Shown here: piece by piece, positions 1 through 10,629 of the stretch
Layout: every line of letters starts with the position of its first letter
How positions within the stretch are numbered: position 1 is the first letter of the stretch
Source: Kiloniella sp. EL199
GTDB taxonomy: Bacteria; Pseudomonadota; Alphaproteobacteria; Kiloniellales; Kiloniellaceae
Assembly: GCF_900313065.1 (NCBI RefSeq)
Contig: NZ_OMPU01000011.1
Span: 62,001 to 126,000, forward strand
Length of the DNA: 64,000 nucleotides
Direction: 5' to 3'
The notes under the pieces: generated by a model
Database searches by the model: none
Told to the model about the DNA's origin: nothing
What the model saw: only the letters and a program-made list of their open reading frames with translations
Made by a program: the position numbers and the translations under genes

Positions 1-267
1 AAGCTCTTTATCATGCTGGAATTCCCCCTCTACCCAGACATTAATAAATTCGTCTGCCTGTGGGTCCGCAATTTCACCAGGGTATGTTTCAATGAAAGAA
101 ATCGCCGAAGCAGAGGCGCGATCCGTGCGCAACACAATCTGTTCTTTTTTCCATTCCATACGCGATAATTGCCAAGTGCCTAGGGCAAGGGCAATCATGA
201 CAACGGGAATAGTAAACATCGTAGGCCAAAAAGTTGGCTGAAAACGGCGGGTTATGCCTTTAGTCAT
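1..267 (-). CDS. surf1: SURF1 family cytochrome oxidase biogenesis protein (partial, C-terminus outside window)
   Basis: SURF1 proteins are inner-membrane factors for assembly of heme-copper oxidase, acting on heme a insertion into subunit I. Only the N-terminal 89 residues are visible; the reading frame is open to the window edge. Residues about 13-34 form a transmembrane helix ending in the SURF1 hallmark LGTWQLSRMEWK. The part that follows is the start of the periplasmic domain (VWVEGEF). The start is ATG at 267. It follows the cox structural genes on the same strand, the usual place in alphaproteobacteria. A hairpin terminator at 433-503 separates it from ctaE, so it may have its own promoter. 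The DUF983 gene often found between ctaE and surf1 is absent. Confidence 0.9.
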   Translation of the reverse strand, partial: MTKGITRRFQPTFWPTMFTIPVVMIALALGTWQLSRMEWKKEQIVLRTDRASASAISFIETYPGEIADPQADEFINVWVEGEFQHDKEL

Positions 268-432
268 AATCGACAAATCCTGTGTCGCTGGCTTTTAATA
301 GTAGTCGAGCGCCACCATAAGGCTTTTGCAAGAACAGAGCAAAGCGATTGAACCTATCTGGTAAGAAAAAACTCTCTTCAAGATACGTGAAATAGAAAGG
401 TCGAAAATATACCCAGAACCATATTCGTACAT

Positions 433-503
433 AAAAAGAAGGCCGTGCCTTAACCAGTGAAATATGAATTCCACTCTGGTATCAGGCACGGCCTTCTTCT
501 TTT
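433..503 (-). terminator. Long hairpin terminator after the cox operon
   Basis: Two 18-base arms (433-450 and 484-501) pair with one mismatch around the core GGCCGTGCCT, and an inner ACCAG/CTGGT stem can extend the hairpin. On the minus strand the hairpin ends in CTTCTTTTT, so it reads as an intrinsic terminator about 40 bases after the ctaE stop. The stem is longer than that of a typical terminator. Nothing else that looks coding is seen in 268-541. Confidence 0.7.
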
Positions 504-541
504 AAACCGAAACTGTTTCAGGTTTCCCTGTTAGGGCAGAC

Positions 542-1339
542 TTAGCCACCCCACCAGTAAACAGCAACAAACAGGAACAACCACACAACATCCACAAAGT
601 GCCAGTACCAGGCTGCAGCCTCAAAACCAACGTGGGCTTCAGGCGTAAAGTGACCTTTTTTCGTACGAATGAGACATACAAAAAGGAAAATGGTACCAAC
701 AATAACGTGGAAGCCGTGGAAACCAGTCGCCATGTAGAAGGTAGAAGAATAAATGTCGTCGGTGAAACCGAATGCAGCATGGCTATATTCAAAGGCCTGA
801 AGTGCCGTAAAGATCACACCAAGAGCCACAGTAATCATCAAGGCATGTACAGCCTGTTTCTGTTCACTGTTTAAGATCGCATGGTGCGCCCATGTCACAG
901 AACAACCGGATAGCAACAGGATCAATGTGTTCAGGAACGGCAGATCAAAGGCATCAAATGTCTCAACACCAACTGGTGGCCACACGCCTCCGATAACTTC
1001 ACTCGGGTAGAAAGCAGCCGTGAAATAAGCCCAGAAAAATGCCACAAAGAACATTACTTCGGACGCAATGAATAGCACCATGCCATAGCGCAAACCAATA
1101 CGAACCACGGGAGTGTGAAGATGACGAACATAAGCTTCGTTCACCACGTCACGCCACCAGGCATACGCACAAATAAGAACCGATGCGATACCCGCATAGA
1201 GAACCATGTTTGTATAGTCATGCATCATCATGACAAGACCTGTCGCCATCAAACCGGCAGCAAAAGCTGTCAGCAACGGCCAAGGGCTTGGATCAACCAA
1301 ATGATACGGATGTTTTACTTCGTCGTGCCCTGCACTCAT
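542..1339 (-). CDS. ctaE: Cytochrome c oxidase subunit III
   Basis: Subunit III of the aa3-type cytochrome c oxidase, a seven-helix inner-membrane subunit that stabilises the catalytic core and proton uptake. The 265-residue length is normal. It opens with [14 protein letters not shown], carries [14 protein letters not shown] near the middle and [20 protein letters not shown] at the C-terminus, all family signatures. It is the last gene of the cox operon, 34 bases after ctaG, and is followed by a strong hairpin terminator. Confidence 0.97.
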   Translation of the reverse strand: MSAGHDEVKHPYHLVDPSPWPLLTAFAAGLMATGLVMMMHDYTNMVLYAGIASVLICAYAWWRDVVNEAYVRHLHTPVVRIGLRYGMVLFIASEVMFFVAFFWAYFTAAFYPSEVIGGVWPPVGVETFDAFDLPFLNTLILLLSGCSVTWAHHAILNSEQKQAVHALMITVALGVIFTALQAFEYSHAAFGFTDDIYSSTFYMATGFHGFHVIVGTIFLFVCLIRTKKGHFTPEAHVGFEAAAWYWHFVDVVWLFLFVAVYWWGG

Positions 1340-1373
1340 GATATCCCTCTTAACCAGACGCTGTTGCGTATTG

Positions 1374-1985
1374 TTAATTGATCTCTACAACCGATTTATT
1401 TCCGGTGTCATTACCCAAATCACCCACGTCCATACTATCCTCTTCTTCTGTATCCCGGAAGAAAGTATAGGACAGAGTGATTGTTTTTACGTCACTGAGA
1501 TTCGGATCATTCTCGATTTCCGGATCGACATAGAAGGTAACTGGCATGTCAACTTCCTGTCCCGGTAACAGAGTCTGCTCTGAAAAACAGAAACATTCTA
1601 CTTTTACGAAATACTGACCGGCTTTAAGCGGCGTCACATTGAATGTAGCAACCCCCTTGACCTTATCATCAGACGTATTTTTTGCGCGATAAAACGCAAT
1701 TCCTTCTTCCCCGACCTTAACATCAACCGCGCGCTGCGCGGGCTTAAAGTACCAAGGAAGATCCCCGTTCACAGAGGAATCAAACCGAATAGTCACATCG
1801 CGGTCTGTCACAACCAGATCGTCTGTCGCACCGACTTCAGAAACCTGCGTTGTTCCGCCATAGCCTGTGACCTGACAAAACAATCGATAGAGTGGTACGG
1901 ATGCAAAAGCCAGCGCGACCATTCCACAGACGACACCGCCCAGGATAATTGCAACGCGTGCATTTTTACCACCAGCGACGGACAT
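1374..1985 (-). CDS. ctaG: Cytochrome c oxidase assembly protein CtaG (Cox11)
   Basis: Copper chaperone that delivers Cu to the CuB centre of oxidase subunit I. It has 203 residues: one N-terminal membrane helix (about 10-32), a conserved Cys in [14 protein letters not shown] (C37), then a periplasmic immunoglobulin-like domain with the copper motif CFCF (C131, C133). PWYFKP and the TFF near the end are also typical. It lies one base downstream of the coxF-like small gene and upstream of ctaE. Confidence 0.96.
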   Translation of the reverse strand: MSVAGGKNARVAIILGGVVCGMVALAFASVPLYRLFCQVTGYGGTTQVSEVGATDDLVVTDRDVTIRFDSSVNGDLPWYFKPAQRAVDVKVGEEGIAFYRAKNTSDDKVKGVATFNVTPLKAGQYFVKVECFCFSEQTLLPGQEVDMPVTFYVDPEIENDPNLSDVKTITLSYTFFRDTEEEDSMDVGDLGNDTGNKSVVEIN

Positions 1986-1986
1986 T

Positions 1987-2154
1987 CTATTTCAACCCCA
2001 TCTTGACGATCGTAATAGTGTAAACCAATAGAATAAAGCCAATCAAAACACCCAGAATAGCCCAGTTACGGCGCTTTCTCTGCTTGTGAATTTCTTCGGA
2101 ATTTTCCACAGTTTGATATTTCTGTGCTTTGTTCTCAGACTCGTTCATGGACAT
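1987..2154 (-). CDS. Small single-helix cox operon protein (CoxF-like)
   Basis: A 55-residue ORF between ctaB and ctaG, starting ATG at 2154 just one base past the ctaB stop. The protein has a charged N-terminus (many Glu, Lys, Gln), a basic KQRKRRN stretch, then one membrane helix (about residues 31-50) and a short tail. Alphaproteobacterial cox operons often hold a small one-helix protein here, named CoxF in rhizobia; position, size and topology match, but sequence identity is too short to be decisive. Role unknown, presumed assembly factor. An internal ATG at 2148 is an alternative start. Confidence 0.75.
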   Translation of the reverse strand: MSMNESENKAQKYQTVENSEEIHKQRKRRNWAILGVLIGFILLVYTITIVKMGLK

Positions 2155-2155
2155 A

Positions 2156-3091
2156 TCAACCACCAATCAAACTCAGGATGCCCGGTGTCCGATCAATGAT
2201 CAGCACGGCAAAGAGAACAAAGAGATATAAAATCGAAAAGAAGAACATCTTGCGAGCATGACGGTCTTCTTCAGAACGTAGCACCTTGATGTTCAACCAT
2301 AGGAAGTAAGAGCTCGCGATCAGTGCGACCGCGCCATAGAACAGGCCAGCAACATTGAAATACACTGGCGCGAGTACAACCGGGAAAAGGACAATGGTAT
2401 AAACTAGCATCTGCCACTTTGTATTCTCACGACCGGAAACCACTGGCAGCATCGGAACCTTGGCAGCGGCGTAATCACCATCTTTATAAAGCGCCAAAGC
2501 CCAAAAATGAGGGGGCGTCCACATAAAGATAATCAGGAACAGAACAATAGATTCAATAGATACGGTTCCAGTTACAGCCGCCCATCCAATCATCGGAGGG
2601 AAAGCACCAGCTGCACCACCAATAACAATGTTTTGTGGCGTGCGACGCTTTAGGAACATCGTATAAACAAAAACATAAAAGCCACTGGCTAAAGCCAGAA
2701 GTACTGCTGCTGTCCAATTTACAGCCAAGCCCATAATCATCACAGAAAACAGACTAAGAATAACTCCAAAGCTCAAGGCAACGTCCGGCGCCATACGACC
2801 AGCCGGGATCGGGCGTTTTTTTGTCCGTGTCATGATCGCATCAATGTCGCGGTCATACCACATATTAATTGCCCCCGCGCCACCGGATGCAATCGCAATA
2901 CAAAACAGGGCAATAATCCCGAGGAAAGGATGTATAGTGCCCGGAGCAACCATCAGACCAGAGAATCCTGTGAACACAACAAGGTACATGACACCTGGCT
3001 TCATCAAAGCCCAGAAGTCAGCAACCTGCGCAACGCCGCTTAAAGAAGCAGTATCCGTTGTTGTTGTATTTTCCATAGATGTATCGGTCAC
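2156..3091 (-). CDS. ctaB: Protoheme IX farnesyltransferase (heme O synthase)
   Basis: Integral membrane prenyltransferase of the UbiA superfamily that adds farnesyl to heme b to give heme O, the precursor of heme A for the oxidase. It has 311 residues and about nine membrane helices. The Asp-rich prenyl-diphosphate motif is NMWYDRDID (about 76-84), followed by TRTKKRPIPAGR. The second conserved region is FLIIFMWTPPHFWALAL. It lies between ctaD and the coxF-like gene in the cox operon. Confidence 0.97.
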   Translation of the reverse strand: MTDTSMENTTTTDTASLSGVAQVADFWALMKPGVMYLVVFTGFSGLMVAPGTIHPFLGIIALFCIAIASGGAGAINMWYDRDIDAIMTRTKKRPIPAGRMAPDVALSFGVILSLFSVMIMGLAVNWTAAVLLALASGFYVFVYTMFLKRRTPQNIVIGGAAGAFPPMIGWAAVTGTVSIESIVLFLIIFMWTPPHFWALALYKDGDYAAAKVPMLPVVSGRENTKWQMLVYTIVLFPVVLAPVYFNVAGLFYGAVALIASSYFLWLNIKVLRSEEDRHARKMFFFSILYLFVLFAVLIIDRTPGILSLIGG

Positions 3092-3170
3092 AAATTTACT
3101 CCTGATTAAATCCGGCCATTAGCATCGAATAATTAGATGATGAAATGGCCGGATCTATACTTAACTACCG

Positions 3171-4775
<1,605 letters not shown>

Positions 4776-4852
4776 TCATATCCTCATTTCGTTTCTTTAA
4801 GCGCTTCTCTTGGCGCTATAACCGATTGAACGGCGAAATCTATCGAAGCTTC

Positions 4853-5686
4853 TCAGTTAAGCTGAGCAACCTGTACGGAACGATCGTCTTCAATCGCAGC
4901 AAATTCTTCCTTGGCAAAGTCGACCCATTTGTCGAACTCTTCCTTGGAAACAGCTTTGATCATGATCGGCATATAGGAATGACCTGTACCACAAATCTCA
5001 GAGCACTGACCGTAGTATGTGCCTTCAGCAGTCACCTCGAACCAGGTCTCATTAACACGACCGGGAACACCATCAAGCTTCAGCCCCATGGAAGGCATAG
5101 CGAATGAGTGAATAACGTCATCTGCGGTAACCAAAAGACGAACTTTAGTGTTAACAGGAACCACAATTGCGTTATCTGTTGCCAATAACCGTGGTTCACC
5201 AGGCTCAAGCTCATCCTCAGCTTTCATATAAGCGTCAAATGTAAAATCGCCCTGATCTGGATACTCATAAGACCAGTACCACTGTTTACCAATGGCTTTG
5301 ATCGTCATCTCGGTGTCAGGATTACTGTCCGCCGCATAAAGAATCTTGAACGAAGGTATCGCGATTATCACCAAAATGATAACCGGAACAGCCGTCCAGA
5401 TAATTTCAAGAAGCGTATTATGACTTGTTTTTGATGGCACAGGGTTTCGTTTCTCTGAGAAACGGAACATCACGTAAAGCAAAAGAAGCAGAACAACCAC
5501 ACAAACTGCTGTAATGATATAAAGCAGAAGATCGTGAAATTCTTCCAATGCAACAGCTGTCGGAGAAGCGGCATCTTGCAGACCAAGGCCCCACTCAGTT
5601 GGCTGAGAGGCGTGACCAGTAGCAGCCAAACCGCCGAACAGTGCAACAGCACTAATTAGATAGGCAATCCGTTTCAGAAACGTCAT
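4853..5686 (-). CDS. ctaC: Cytochrome c oxidase subunit II
   Basis: Subunit II carries the CuA centre that accepts electrons from cytochrome c. It has 277 residues: a signal peptide (about 1-26), two membrane helices (about 52-75 and 91-115), then a periplasmic cupredoxin domain. The CuA ligands are visible as H193 (VIHSFAMP) and C228, C232, H236 and M239 in GQCSEICGTGHSYM. The aromatic patch QWYWSYEYP is intact. It is the first gene of the cox operon; the transcription start should lie in 5687-6024. Confidence 0.98.
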   Translation of the reverse strand: MTFLKRIAYLISAVALFGGLAATGHASQPTEWGLGLQDAASPTAVALEEFHDLLLYIITAVCVVVLLLLLYVMFRFSEKRNPVPSKTSHNTLLEIIWTAVPVIILVIIAIPSFKILYAADSNPDTEMTIKAIGKQWYWSYEYPDQGDFTFDAYMKAEDELEPGEPRLLATDNAIVVPVNTKVRLLVTADDVIHSFAMPSMGLKLDGVPGRVNETWFEVTAEGTYYGQCSEICGTGHSYMPIMIKAVSKEEFDKWVDFAKEEFAAIEDDRSVQVAQLN

Positions 5687-6024
5687 GTACTCAACATCCT
5701 GTTTTTTTTATTTCAACTTTTGATCCTGAATTGATCAGGATCAAAGTATCTTCCCGATTCCAGGACTAATATGCAGAATGGATAATTCTGACATCAGCCG
5801 GACTCCAAAGTTATTCTGGCGCAACCTACCCTATTGAAACCCGTGAGGACAAGCCCCAGATATAGAAGAATTGCGCATATTAGACCCTTTAAGCTACCAA
5901 AAGATAAACGTTAAGTGAATTATAGCCTTTCCCGAGAGACTCGTCCTCGGGTTGCGACCTTATGACGCAGTGTGCTTTTTACCGCATGAATCTGCGCTTC
6001 ATATCCTGAACTACAGATCTAATC
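5687..6024. promoter_or_regulatory. Intergenic region upstream of the cox operon
   Basis: 338 bases with no supported gene. It should contain the minus-strand cox promoter. An inverted repeat CCCGAG-N9-CTCGGG lies at 5931-5951, and 7 bases further on the minus strand comes TATAAT (5924-5919). No good -35 hexamer is present at the expected spacing, so a regulator-dependent promoter or chance are both possible. No terminator with a U-run is seen for the upstream DUF3422 gene. Confidence 0.4.
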
Positions 6025-7359
6025 CTAACTTTCCTGCTCAACTATTTTGCGAACACGGCGCACCCCTAACCATAAAGTGGTGACCACAAATGGAATGGAT
6101 ACAGCCGCAACAATAGATGCGTTTAGATCGACTCCGATTGTCTTGATGCCTTTGGCTAAATAGTAAATCAAACTAACGACATAATAGCTGATCGCAGCCA
6201 CGGAAAGGCCTTCGACAGTCTCTTGCAATCGCAACTGTATGCTTGCCCTTTTATCCATAGACTTTAGAAGCGCAGAGTTCTGTTCTTCCAGTTGAATATC
6301 AACACGCGTTCTCAACAACTGCCCTGCGCGAGCCACTCTTTTGGATAGTGTATCCAAACGTAATGCCATCGCCTCACAGGTTCTCATTGCAGGTGTCAGG
6401 CGCCGATCAAGAAAACTTTCCATCCGTTGAAAGCCATCCATATTCCCTTCTTTCAACTTCAAAATTCGCTGCCGAACCAGCTCATGGTATGCTTTTGAAG
6501 CAGAAAATCGATAGTTGGTTGCCGCCGCTGCCTGCTCAATTTCCGCAGACAATTCCGTCAACTCACTCAATAGTTCTTTTTCGTTATCCACATCACGCTT
6601 GTCAGTCATACGCGTTGTAATATCTTTGAGCACACGCCCCGCCTTTGCCAAGCGATCACCATATTGTTGCGCCAAAGGAAGAGAGAGAAGAGCCATCATC
6701 CGGTAGGTATCAATTTCAAGCAACCGCTGAACGGCACGCCCTATTTGCCGAGGCTTAAGACCATAATCCTTGATGAGTATCCTGCCATAACCATCTTCAT
6801 TAATACTGAAATCCATCCAGACCGCGGCCAATCCGCCTCGTAGTGTACAGGCAGAAAGATTCCCTGTGGGAAAGAAAGCAACCTGTTCTTGCATCGTGCG
6901 CTCAGGGGCATCATGCCCTTCAAGCTCTACGTGGACACCAACCAATCGTTGCCCTGGCACGGCATTAAGCCAATCCACTGGAACCAGTTCTATTGCTGTT
7001 TTCGAGAAGGGCTCATGATATGCGTGCTTTGTCTGTGTACCTGTAGGTGCCGTATCGTATTGCTTTCGATCCGGGTCTTTTCTGTTGCGAAAAAAAGTGT
7101 AGGTGGAAAACTCTGTGTGACGCTCCCACACCACATAAAAGTGGCCAAGATCTGCCATAAAGTGTTTTGTTCCCGGCGCGGGTGCTGCCACATTAAAACG
7201 CTGACATAACAACCCAACATGGGCTCTTTCTTCTTCGGCTTTGTCCTCTCCTGATAACATTCCTATATGTGTGATAGTTTCCGGGCCAGTAAGCTGGGTA
7301 AATGGCCTTGCATGTAACTCGTTACATAGCTCAACCCGCAAGGGATGATCGCGCAACAT
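6025..7359 (-). CDS. DUF3422 family membrane-anchored protein
   Basis: A 444-residue protein with the DUF3422 N-terminus (HPLRVELCNELHARPF). The first half is a soluble domain with CTLRGGLAAVWMDFSINEDGYGRILI. A long helical, probably coiled-coil stretch follows (about 240-390, rich in Leu, Glu and Arg). Two membrane helices close the protein (about 380-405 and 413-432), with a basic cytosolic tail. The family is common in alpha- and betaproteobacteria and has no established biochemical role. It lies alone on the minus strand, divergent from tldD. Confidence 0.9.
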   Translation of the reverse strand: MLRDHPLRVELCNELHARPFTQLTGPETITHIGMLSGEDKAEEERAHVGLLCQRFNVAAPAPGTKHFMADLGHFYVVWERHTEFSTYTFFRNRKDPDRKQYDTAPTGTQTKHAYHEPFSKTAIELVPVDWLNAVPGQRLVGVHVELEGHDAPERTMQEQVAFFPTGNLSACTLRGGLAAVWMDFSINEDGYGRILIKDYGLKPRQIGRAVQRLLEIDTYRMMALLSLPLAQQYGDRLAKAGRVLKDITTRMTDKRDVDNEKELLSELTELSAEIEQAAAATNYRFSASKAYHELVRQRILKLKEGNMDGFQRMESFLDRRLTPAMRTCEAMALRLDTLSKRVARAGQLLRTRVDIQLEEQNSALLKSMDKRASIQLRLQETVEGLSVAAISYYVVSLIYYLAKGIKTIGVDLNASIVAAVSIPFVVTTLWLGVRRVRKIVEQES

Positions 7360-7554
7360 TTTTGTTCCTTATATCGACCTGATTTCTGTATTTATACAGA
7401 GTTCGTTTTGTCCGCTTTCTTGCGTTGAAGCGTTTTTTGTCTTTTGACGAAATGGAGTGTGGCAAGATTCTCTTTAATTTGGAAGCCAAGATCATTGGCC
7501 TTCTCACTTTGAAGATCTATATTGTCTGTAAAGGTATATTGAAGGAATCCATTT

Positions 7555-8985
7555 ATGAGCTACATTGCCACAACCGACGATCTTTTTTTCAGCCGCACCG
7601 ATCTGGATCAAAAGCGGCTGGAAAGTATTGTCAACAATGCACTAACGGGTGCCGATGATGGCGAGCTCTATCTTGAATACCGCCAATCCGAAGGGATGGT
7701 GTTCGATGACGGACGCCTGAAAAACGCAAGCTTTGACACATCTCAGGGATTTGGACTTCGCGCAATAGCAGGTGAGAGCGCAGGCTACGCCCACGCAAGT
7801 GACCTAAGTGAAGAAGCGATTAAACGTGCGGTTAATACAGTTCAAGCCGTCCACAGCGGACATTCCGGCACGATGGCTGGCTCGCCTCAAGGGACAAATT
7901 CAGCTCTCTATACAGAAAACAATCCATTATCCGCCTGTGCATTTGAGACCAAAATCAAATTACTCAGCGATATCGACGCTTATGCCCGCGCAAAAGACCC
8001 AAGAGTTGTTCAAGTTAGCGCTTCGATATCTGGCGAGTGGCAAGCTGTTCAGATTATGCGCGCTGATGCACACAAGGTCGCCGATATCCGACCTCTGGTG
8101 CGATTAAACATTTCCGTGACCGTTGCGCAGGGCGATAAGATGGAAAGCGGATCTTATGGAGGGGGTGGCCGCTTTGTTTATGACAGTCTACTTGATCCAG
8201 CTTACTGGCAAAAAGGAACCGACGAAGCGATCCGGCGTGCACTGGTCAATCTGGATGCGGTTCCGGCACCTGCCGGTGAAATGCAAGTTATCCTAGGCCC
8301 AGGTTGGCCCGGCATCCTCCTTCACGAAGCTGTTGGCCATGGCCTCGAAGGTGATTTCAACCGTAAGAAAACATCTACCTTTAGTGATCGTGTCGGCGAG
8401 CGTGTTGCCTCCAAAGGTGTTACCGTTGTTGATGACGGAACCATTGCTGATCGCAGGGGATCAATTTCTGTTGATGACGAAGGCACGCCATCACAGTGCA
8501 CAACCTTGATCGAAGACGGTATTCTTGTCGGCTATATGCAGGACCGCCAAAACGCCAGATTGATGGGCGAAAATTCAACAGGTAATGGCCGTCGGCAAAG
8601 CTACGCCCATATTCCAATGCCGCGTATGACAAATACAGTCATGCTAAACGGCGAACACGATCCCAAAGAAATGCTCAAATCTGTAAAGGATGGTATTTAC
8701 GCCGTAAACTTTGGCGGTGGACAGGTCGACATCACATCCGGCAAGTTCGTCTTTGCCTGTACAGAAGCCTACAAAGTGAAAGATGGTATTGTTGGTGAAG
8801 CGGTAAAAGGTGCCACCTTGATTGGTAACGGGCCCGATGCCATGCAAAAAATCTCTATGGTTGGCAATGATATGGAGATGGATGATGGCGTTGGAACATG
8901 TGGTAAAAACGGTCAAGGCGTTCCCGTTGGTGTTGGACAACCAACACTCTTGATTGATGGTATTACCGTTGGTGGGACGGCCTGA
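7555..8985 (+). CDS. tldD: Metalloprotease TldD
   Basis: TldD is the zinc-containing subunit of the TldD/TldE (PmbA) heterodimeric protease, known from microcin B17 processing and CcdA antitoxin degradation. It has 476 residues. The zinc motif HEAVGH is at 257-262, followed by GLEGD. The C-terminal half has the family beta-sandwich with GKFVFACTEAYKV. The start is ATG at 7555 with AAGGAA upstream. Its partner, pmbA, is in this window about 15 kb away at 23829. An intrinsic terminator at 9091 follows. Confidence 0.96.
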   Translation: MSYIATTDDLFFSRTDLDQKRLESIVNNALTGADDGELYLEYRQSEGMVFDDGRLKNASFDTSQGFGLRAIAGESAGYAHASDLSEEAIKRAVNTVQAVHSGHSGTMAGSPQGTNSALYTENNPLSACAFETKIKLLSDIDAYARAKDPRVVQVSASISGEWQAVQIMRADAHKVADIRPLVRLNISVTVAQGDKMESGSYGGGGRFVYDSLLDPAYWQKGTDEAIRRALVNLDAVPAPAGEMQVILGPGWPGILLHEAVGHGLEGDFNRKKTSTFSDRVGERVASKGVTVVDDGTIADRRGSISVDDEGTPSQCTTLIEDGILVGYMQDRQNARLMGENSTGNGRRQSYAHIPMPRMTNTVMLNGEHDPKEMLKSVKDGIYAVNFGGGQVDITSGKFVFACTEAYKVKDGIVGEAVKGATLIGNGPDAMQKISMVGNDMEMDDGVGTCGKNGQGVPVGVGQPTLLIDGITVGGTA

Positions 8986-9090
8986 AAGAGAAAAAGCACC
9001 CTGAGTTGTTAAATTAACACTTCCTTAATGCAATCTGGAGTAGTGTTTTATTCACAACCTCCTATCGACCCTTGTATCGATATCTTTACA

Positions 9091-9118
9091 CCCCGGTTTT
9101 ATTATCGGGGTTTTTTTT
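9091..9118 (+). terminator. Intrinsic terminator of tldD
   Basis: CCCCG / CGGGG arms (9091-9095, 9106-9110) with an AT-rich loop, followed directly by eight T residues. It lies about 105 bases after the tldD stop. Confidence 0.85.
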
Positions 9119-9131
9119 AGAATTTCCCAAC

Positions 9132-9170
9132 AAAAAAGCTGACCGCTCTTTATGCGCGCGATCAGCTTTT
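9132..9170 (-). terminator. Intrinsic terminator of rsmE-gshA
   Basis: 13-base arms AAAAGCTGACCGC (9134-9146) and GCGATCAGCTTTT (9158-9170) pair with one wobble when read on the minus strand and run into TTTTTT. It lies 35 bases beyond the gshA stop. Confidence 0.85.
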
Positions 9171-9205
9171 AAATACAGATCTCACTTGGCCGTGAAGAAT
9201 TTTAC

Positions 9206-10570
9206 TTAATAAGCATATTCAACAAAAGCAGGATCAACAGATTCATTCCAGCACTCATAATAAGCTTTTAGTTTTTCTTCAGCTGGCGTAACACCGCTTT
9301 CAGCAGTTTCCATCAAGGTGTTCAGGAAATGCACTTCATCCCGCCCCTGAGCATCTGTGCGCCCTCTGTTTTCCAGGCCACTTGCAGCAATTTCCACAAC
9401 CTGCCTGGCAAGTTCTTGAATTTTTTGCCCGCGAACTTCAGCAGACAGGCCCTTTGCCGGAACTTCAGCCCTCAACAGTTGACGCTCTTCGTCAGTCCAG
9501 TCCTTCACAAGATCCCATGCAGCATCCAGTGCCGACTGGTCATAAAGCAAGCCAACCCACAAAGCAGGCAGAGCACACAAAGACTTCCAAGGGCCACCAT
9601 CAGCCCCGCGCATTTCAAGGAACTTCTTCATTCGGACTTCGGGGAATGCAGTAGTGATATGGTCATCCCAGTCTTTTAGCGTCGGCAATTCACCAGGGAG
9701 AATTTTCAATTTTCCCTGCATGAAATCACGAAATGATTCGCCGCTAGCATCCAAATACTTTCCATCACGATAAACAAAGTACATGGGTACATCGAGAACG
9801 TAATCCACATAACGCTCGAAACTCATGCCATCTTCAAAAACAAAAGAAAGCATCCCGCAACGATCAGGATCAGTATCAGTCCAAAGGTGACTGCGATAGC
9901 TCAAAAATCCATTTGGCTTACCATAGCTAAAGGGAGAATTCGCAAAAAGAGCGGTCGCAATTGGCTGTAATGCCAAGCTGGTACGAAACTTGTGAATCAT
10001 GTCCTGTTCACTGGAGAAATCCAGATTAACCTGCACAGTGCAGCTTAATGTCATCATATCCAGACCAAGATTACCGCGTTTTGGCATGTATTCACGCATA
10101 ATCTTGTATCGGCCCTTTGGCATCCAGTTCACACCCTCTTGCCCCCACTTGGGGTTAAAGCCCATGCCCAGCATGTGAATGCCAAGAGGTTCGGTGATTT
10201 CCTTCACCTGATACAGGTGAGCATGTACTTCACGGCAAGTATCATGCACAGTTTCCAAAGGCGCACCGGAAAGTTCCAACTGCCCCCCCGGCTCCAGCGT
10301 GACCGAAGCTCCGCTGTCCGTCAGCGCGATAATGTTTTCACCCTCGTATCCCGGCGTCCAACCGAAACGATTGGCGAGACCTTCGAGGATCATTTTGATT
10401 GATTTTTCACCATCATACTTAAGCGATTTAAAAGTCTCATCGCAAAAAGCAAACTTTTCGTGCTCTGTCCCAATACGCCATTGGCCCTTTGGTTTGTTGC
10501 CACTTTCCAGATAGGAAATCAGTTCGGCCTTATCCGTAATTACGGTTGATGAGGAAGAAGCGTCGGACAT
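9206..10570 (-). CDS. gshA: Glutamate-cysteine ligase (plant/alphaproteobacterial type)
   Basis: ATP-dependent ligase making gamma-glutamylcysteine, the first step of glutathione synthesis. Its 454 residues match the GCS2 class shared by alphaproteobacteria and plants rather than the E. coli type. Clear family blocks are [49 protein letters not shown] and [14 protein letters not shown]. It follows rsmE with a 59-base gap on the same strand, a pairing common in alphaproteobacteria. gshB is not in the window. Confidence 0.95.
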   Translation of the reverse strand: MSDASSSSTVITDKAELISYLESGNKPKGQWRIGTEHEKFAFCDETFKSLKYDGEKSIKMILEGLANRFGWTPGYEGENIIALTDSGASVTLEPGGQLELSGAPLETVHDTCREVHAHLYQVKEITEPLGIHMLGMGFNPKWGQEGVNWMPKGRYKIMREYMPKRGNLGLDMMTLSCTVQVNLDFSSEQDMIHKFRTSLALQPIATALFANSPFSYGKPNGFLSYRSHLWTDTDPDRCGMLSFVFEDGMSFERYVDYVLDVPMYFVYRDGKYLDASGESFRDFMQGKLKILPGELPTLKDWDDHITTAFPEVRMKKFLEMRGADGGPWKSLCALPALWVGLLYDQSALDAAWDLVKDWTDEERQLLRAEVPAKGLSAEVRGQKIQELARQVVEIAASGLENRGRTDAQGRDEVHFLNTLMETAESGVTPAEEKLKAYYECWNESVDPAFVEYAY

Positions 10571-10629
10571 GTTTTACATTCCATAAAATCGGTCATCGTT
10601 TACAATAACAAGCTCAAAGTCGTCTGAAA

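Noticed and set aside
295-489. A 64-residue minus-strand ORF between ctaE and surf1
   Set aside because: It starts inside the hairpin terminator, matches no known family and has no ribosome site.
502-792. A 96-residue minus-strand ORF overlapping ctaE
   Set aside because: It lies in another frame of a certain gene and has no family match.
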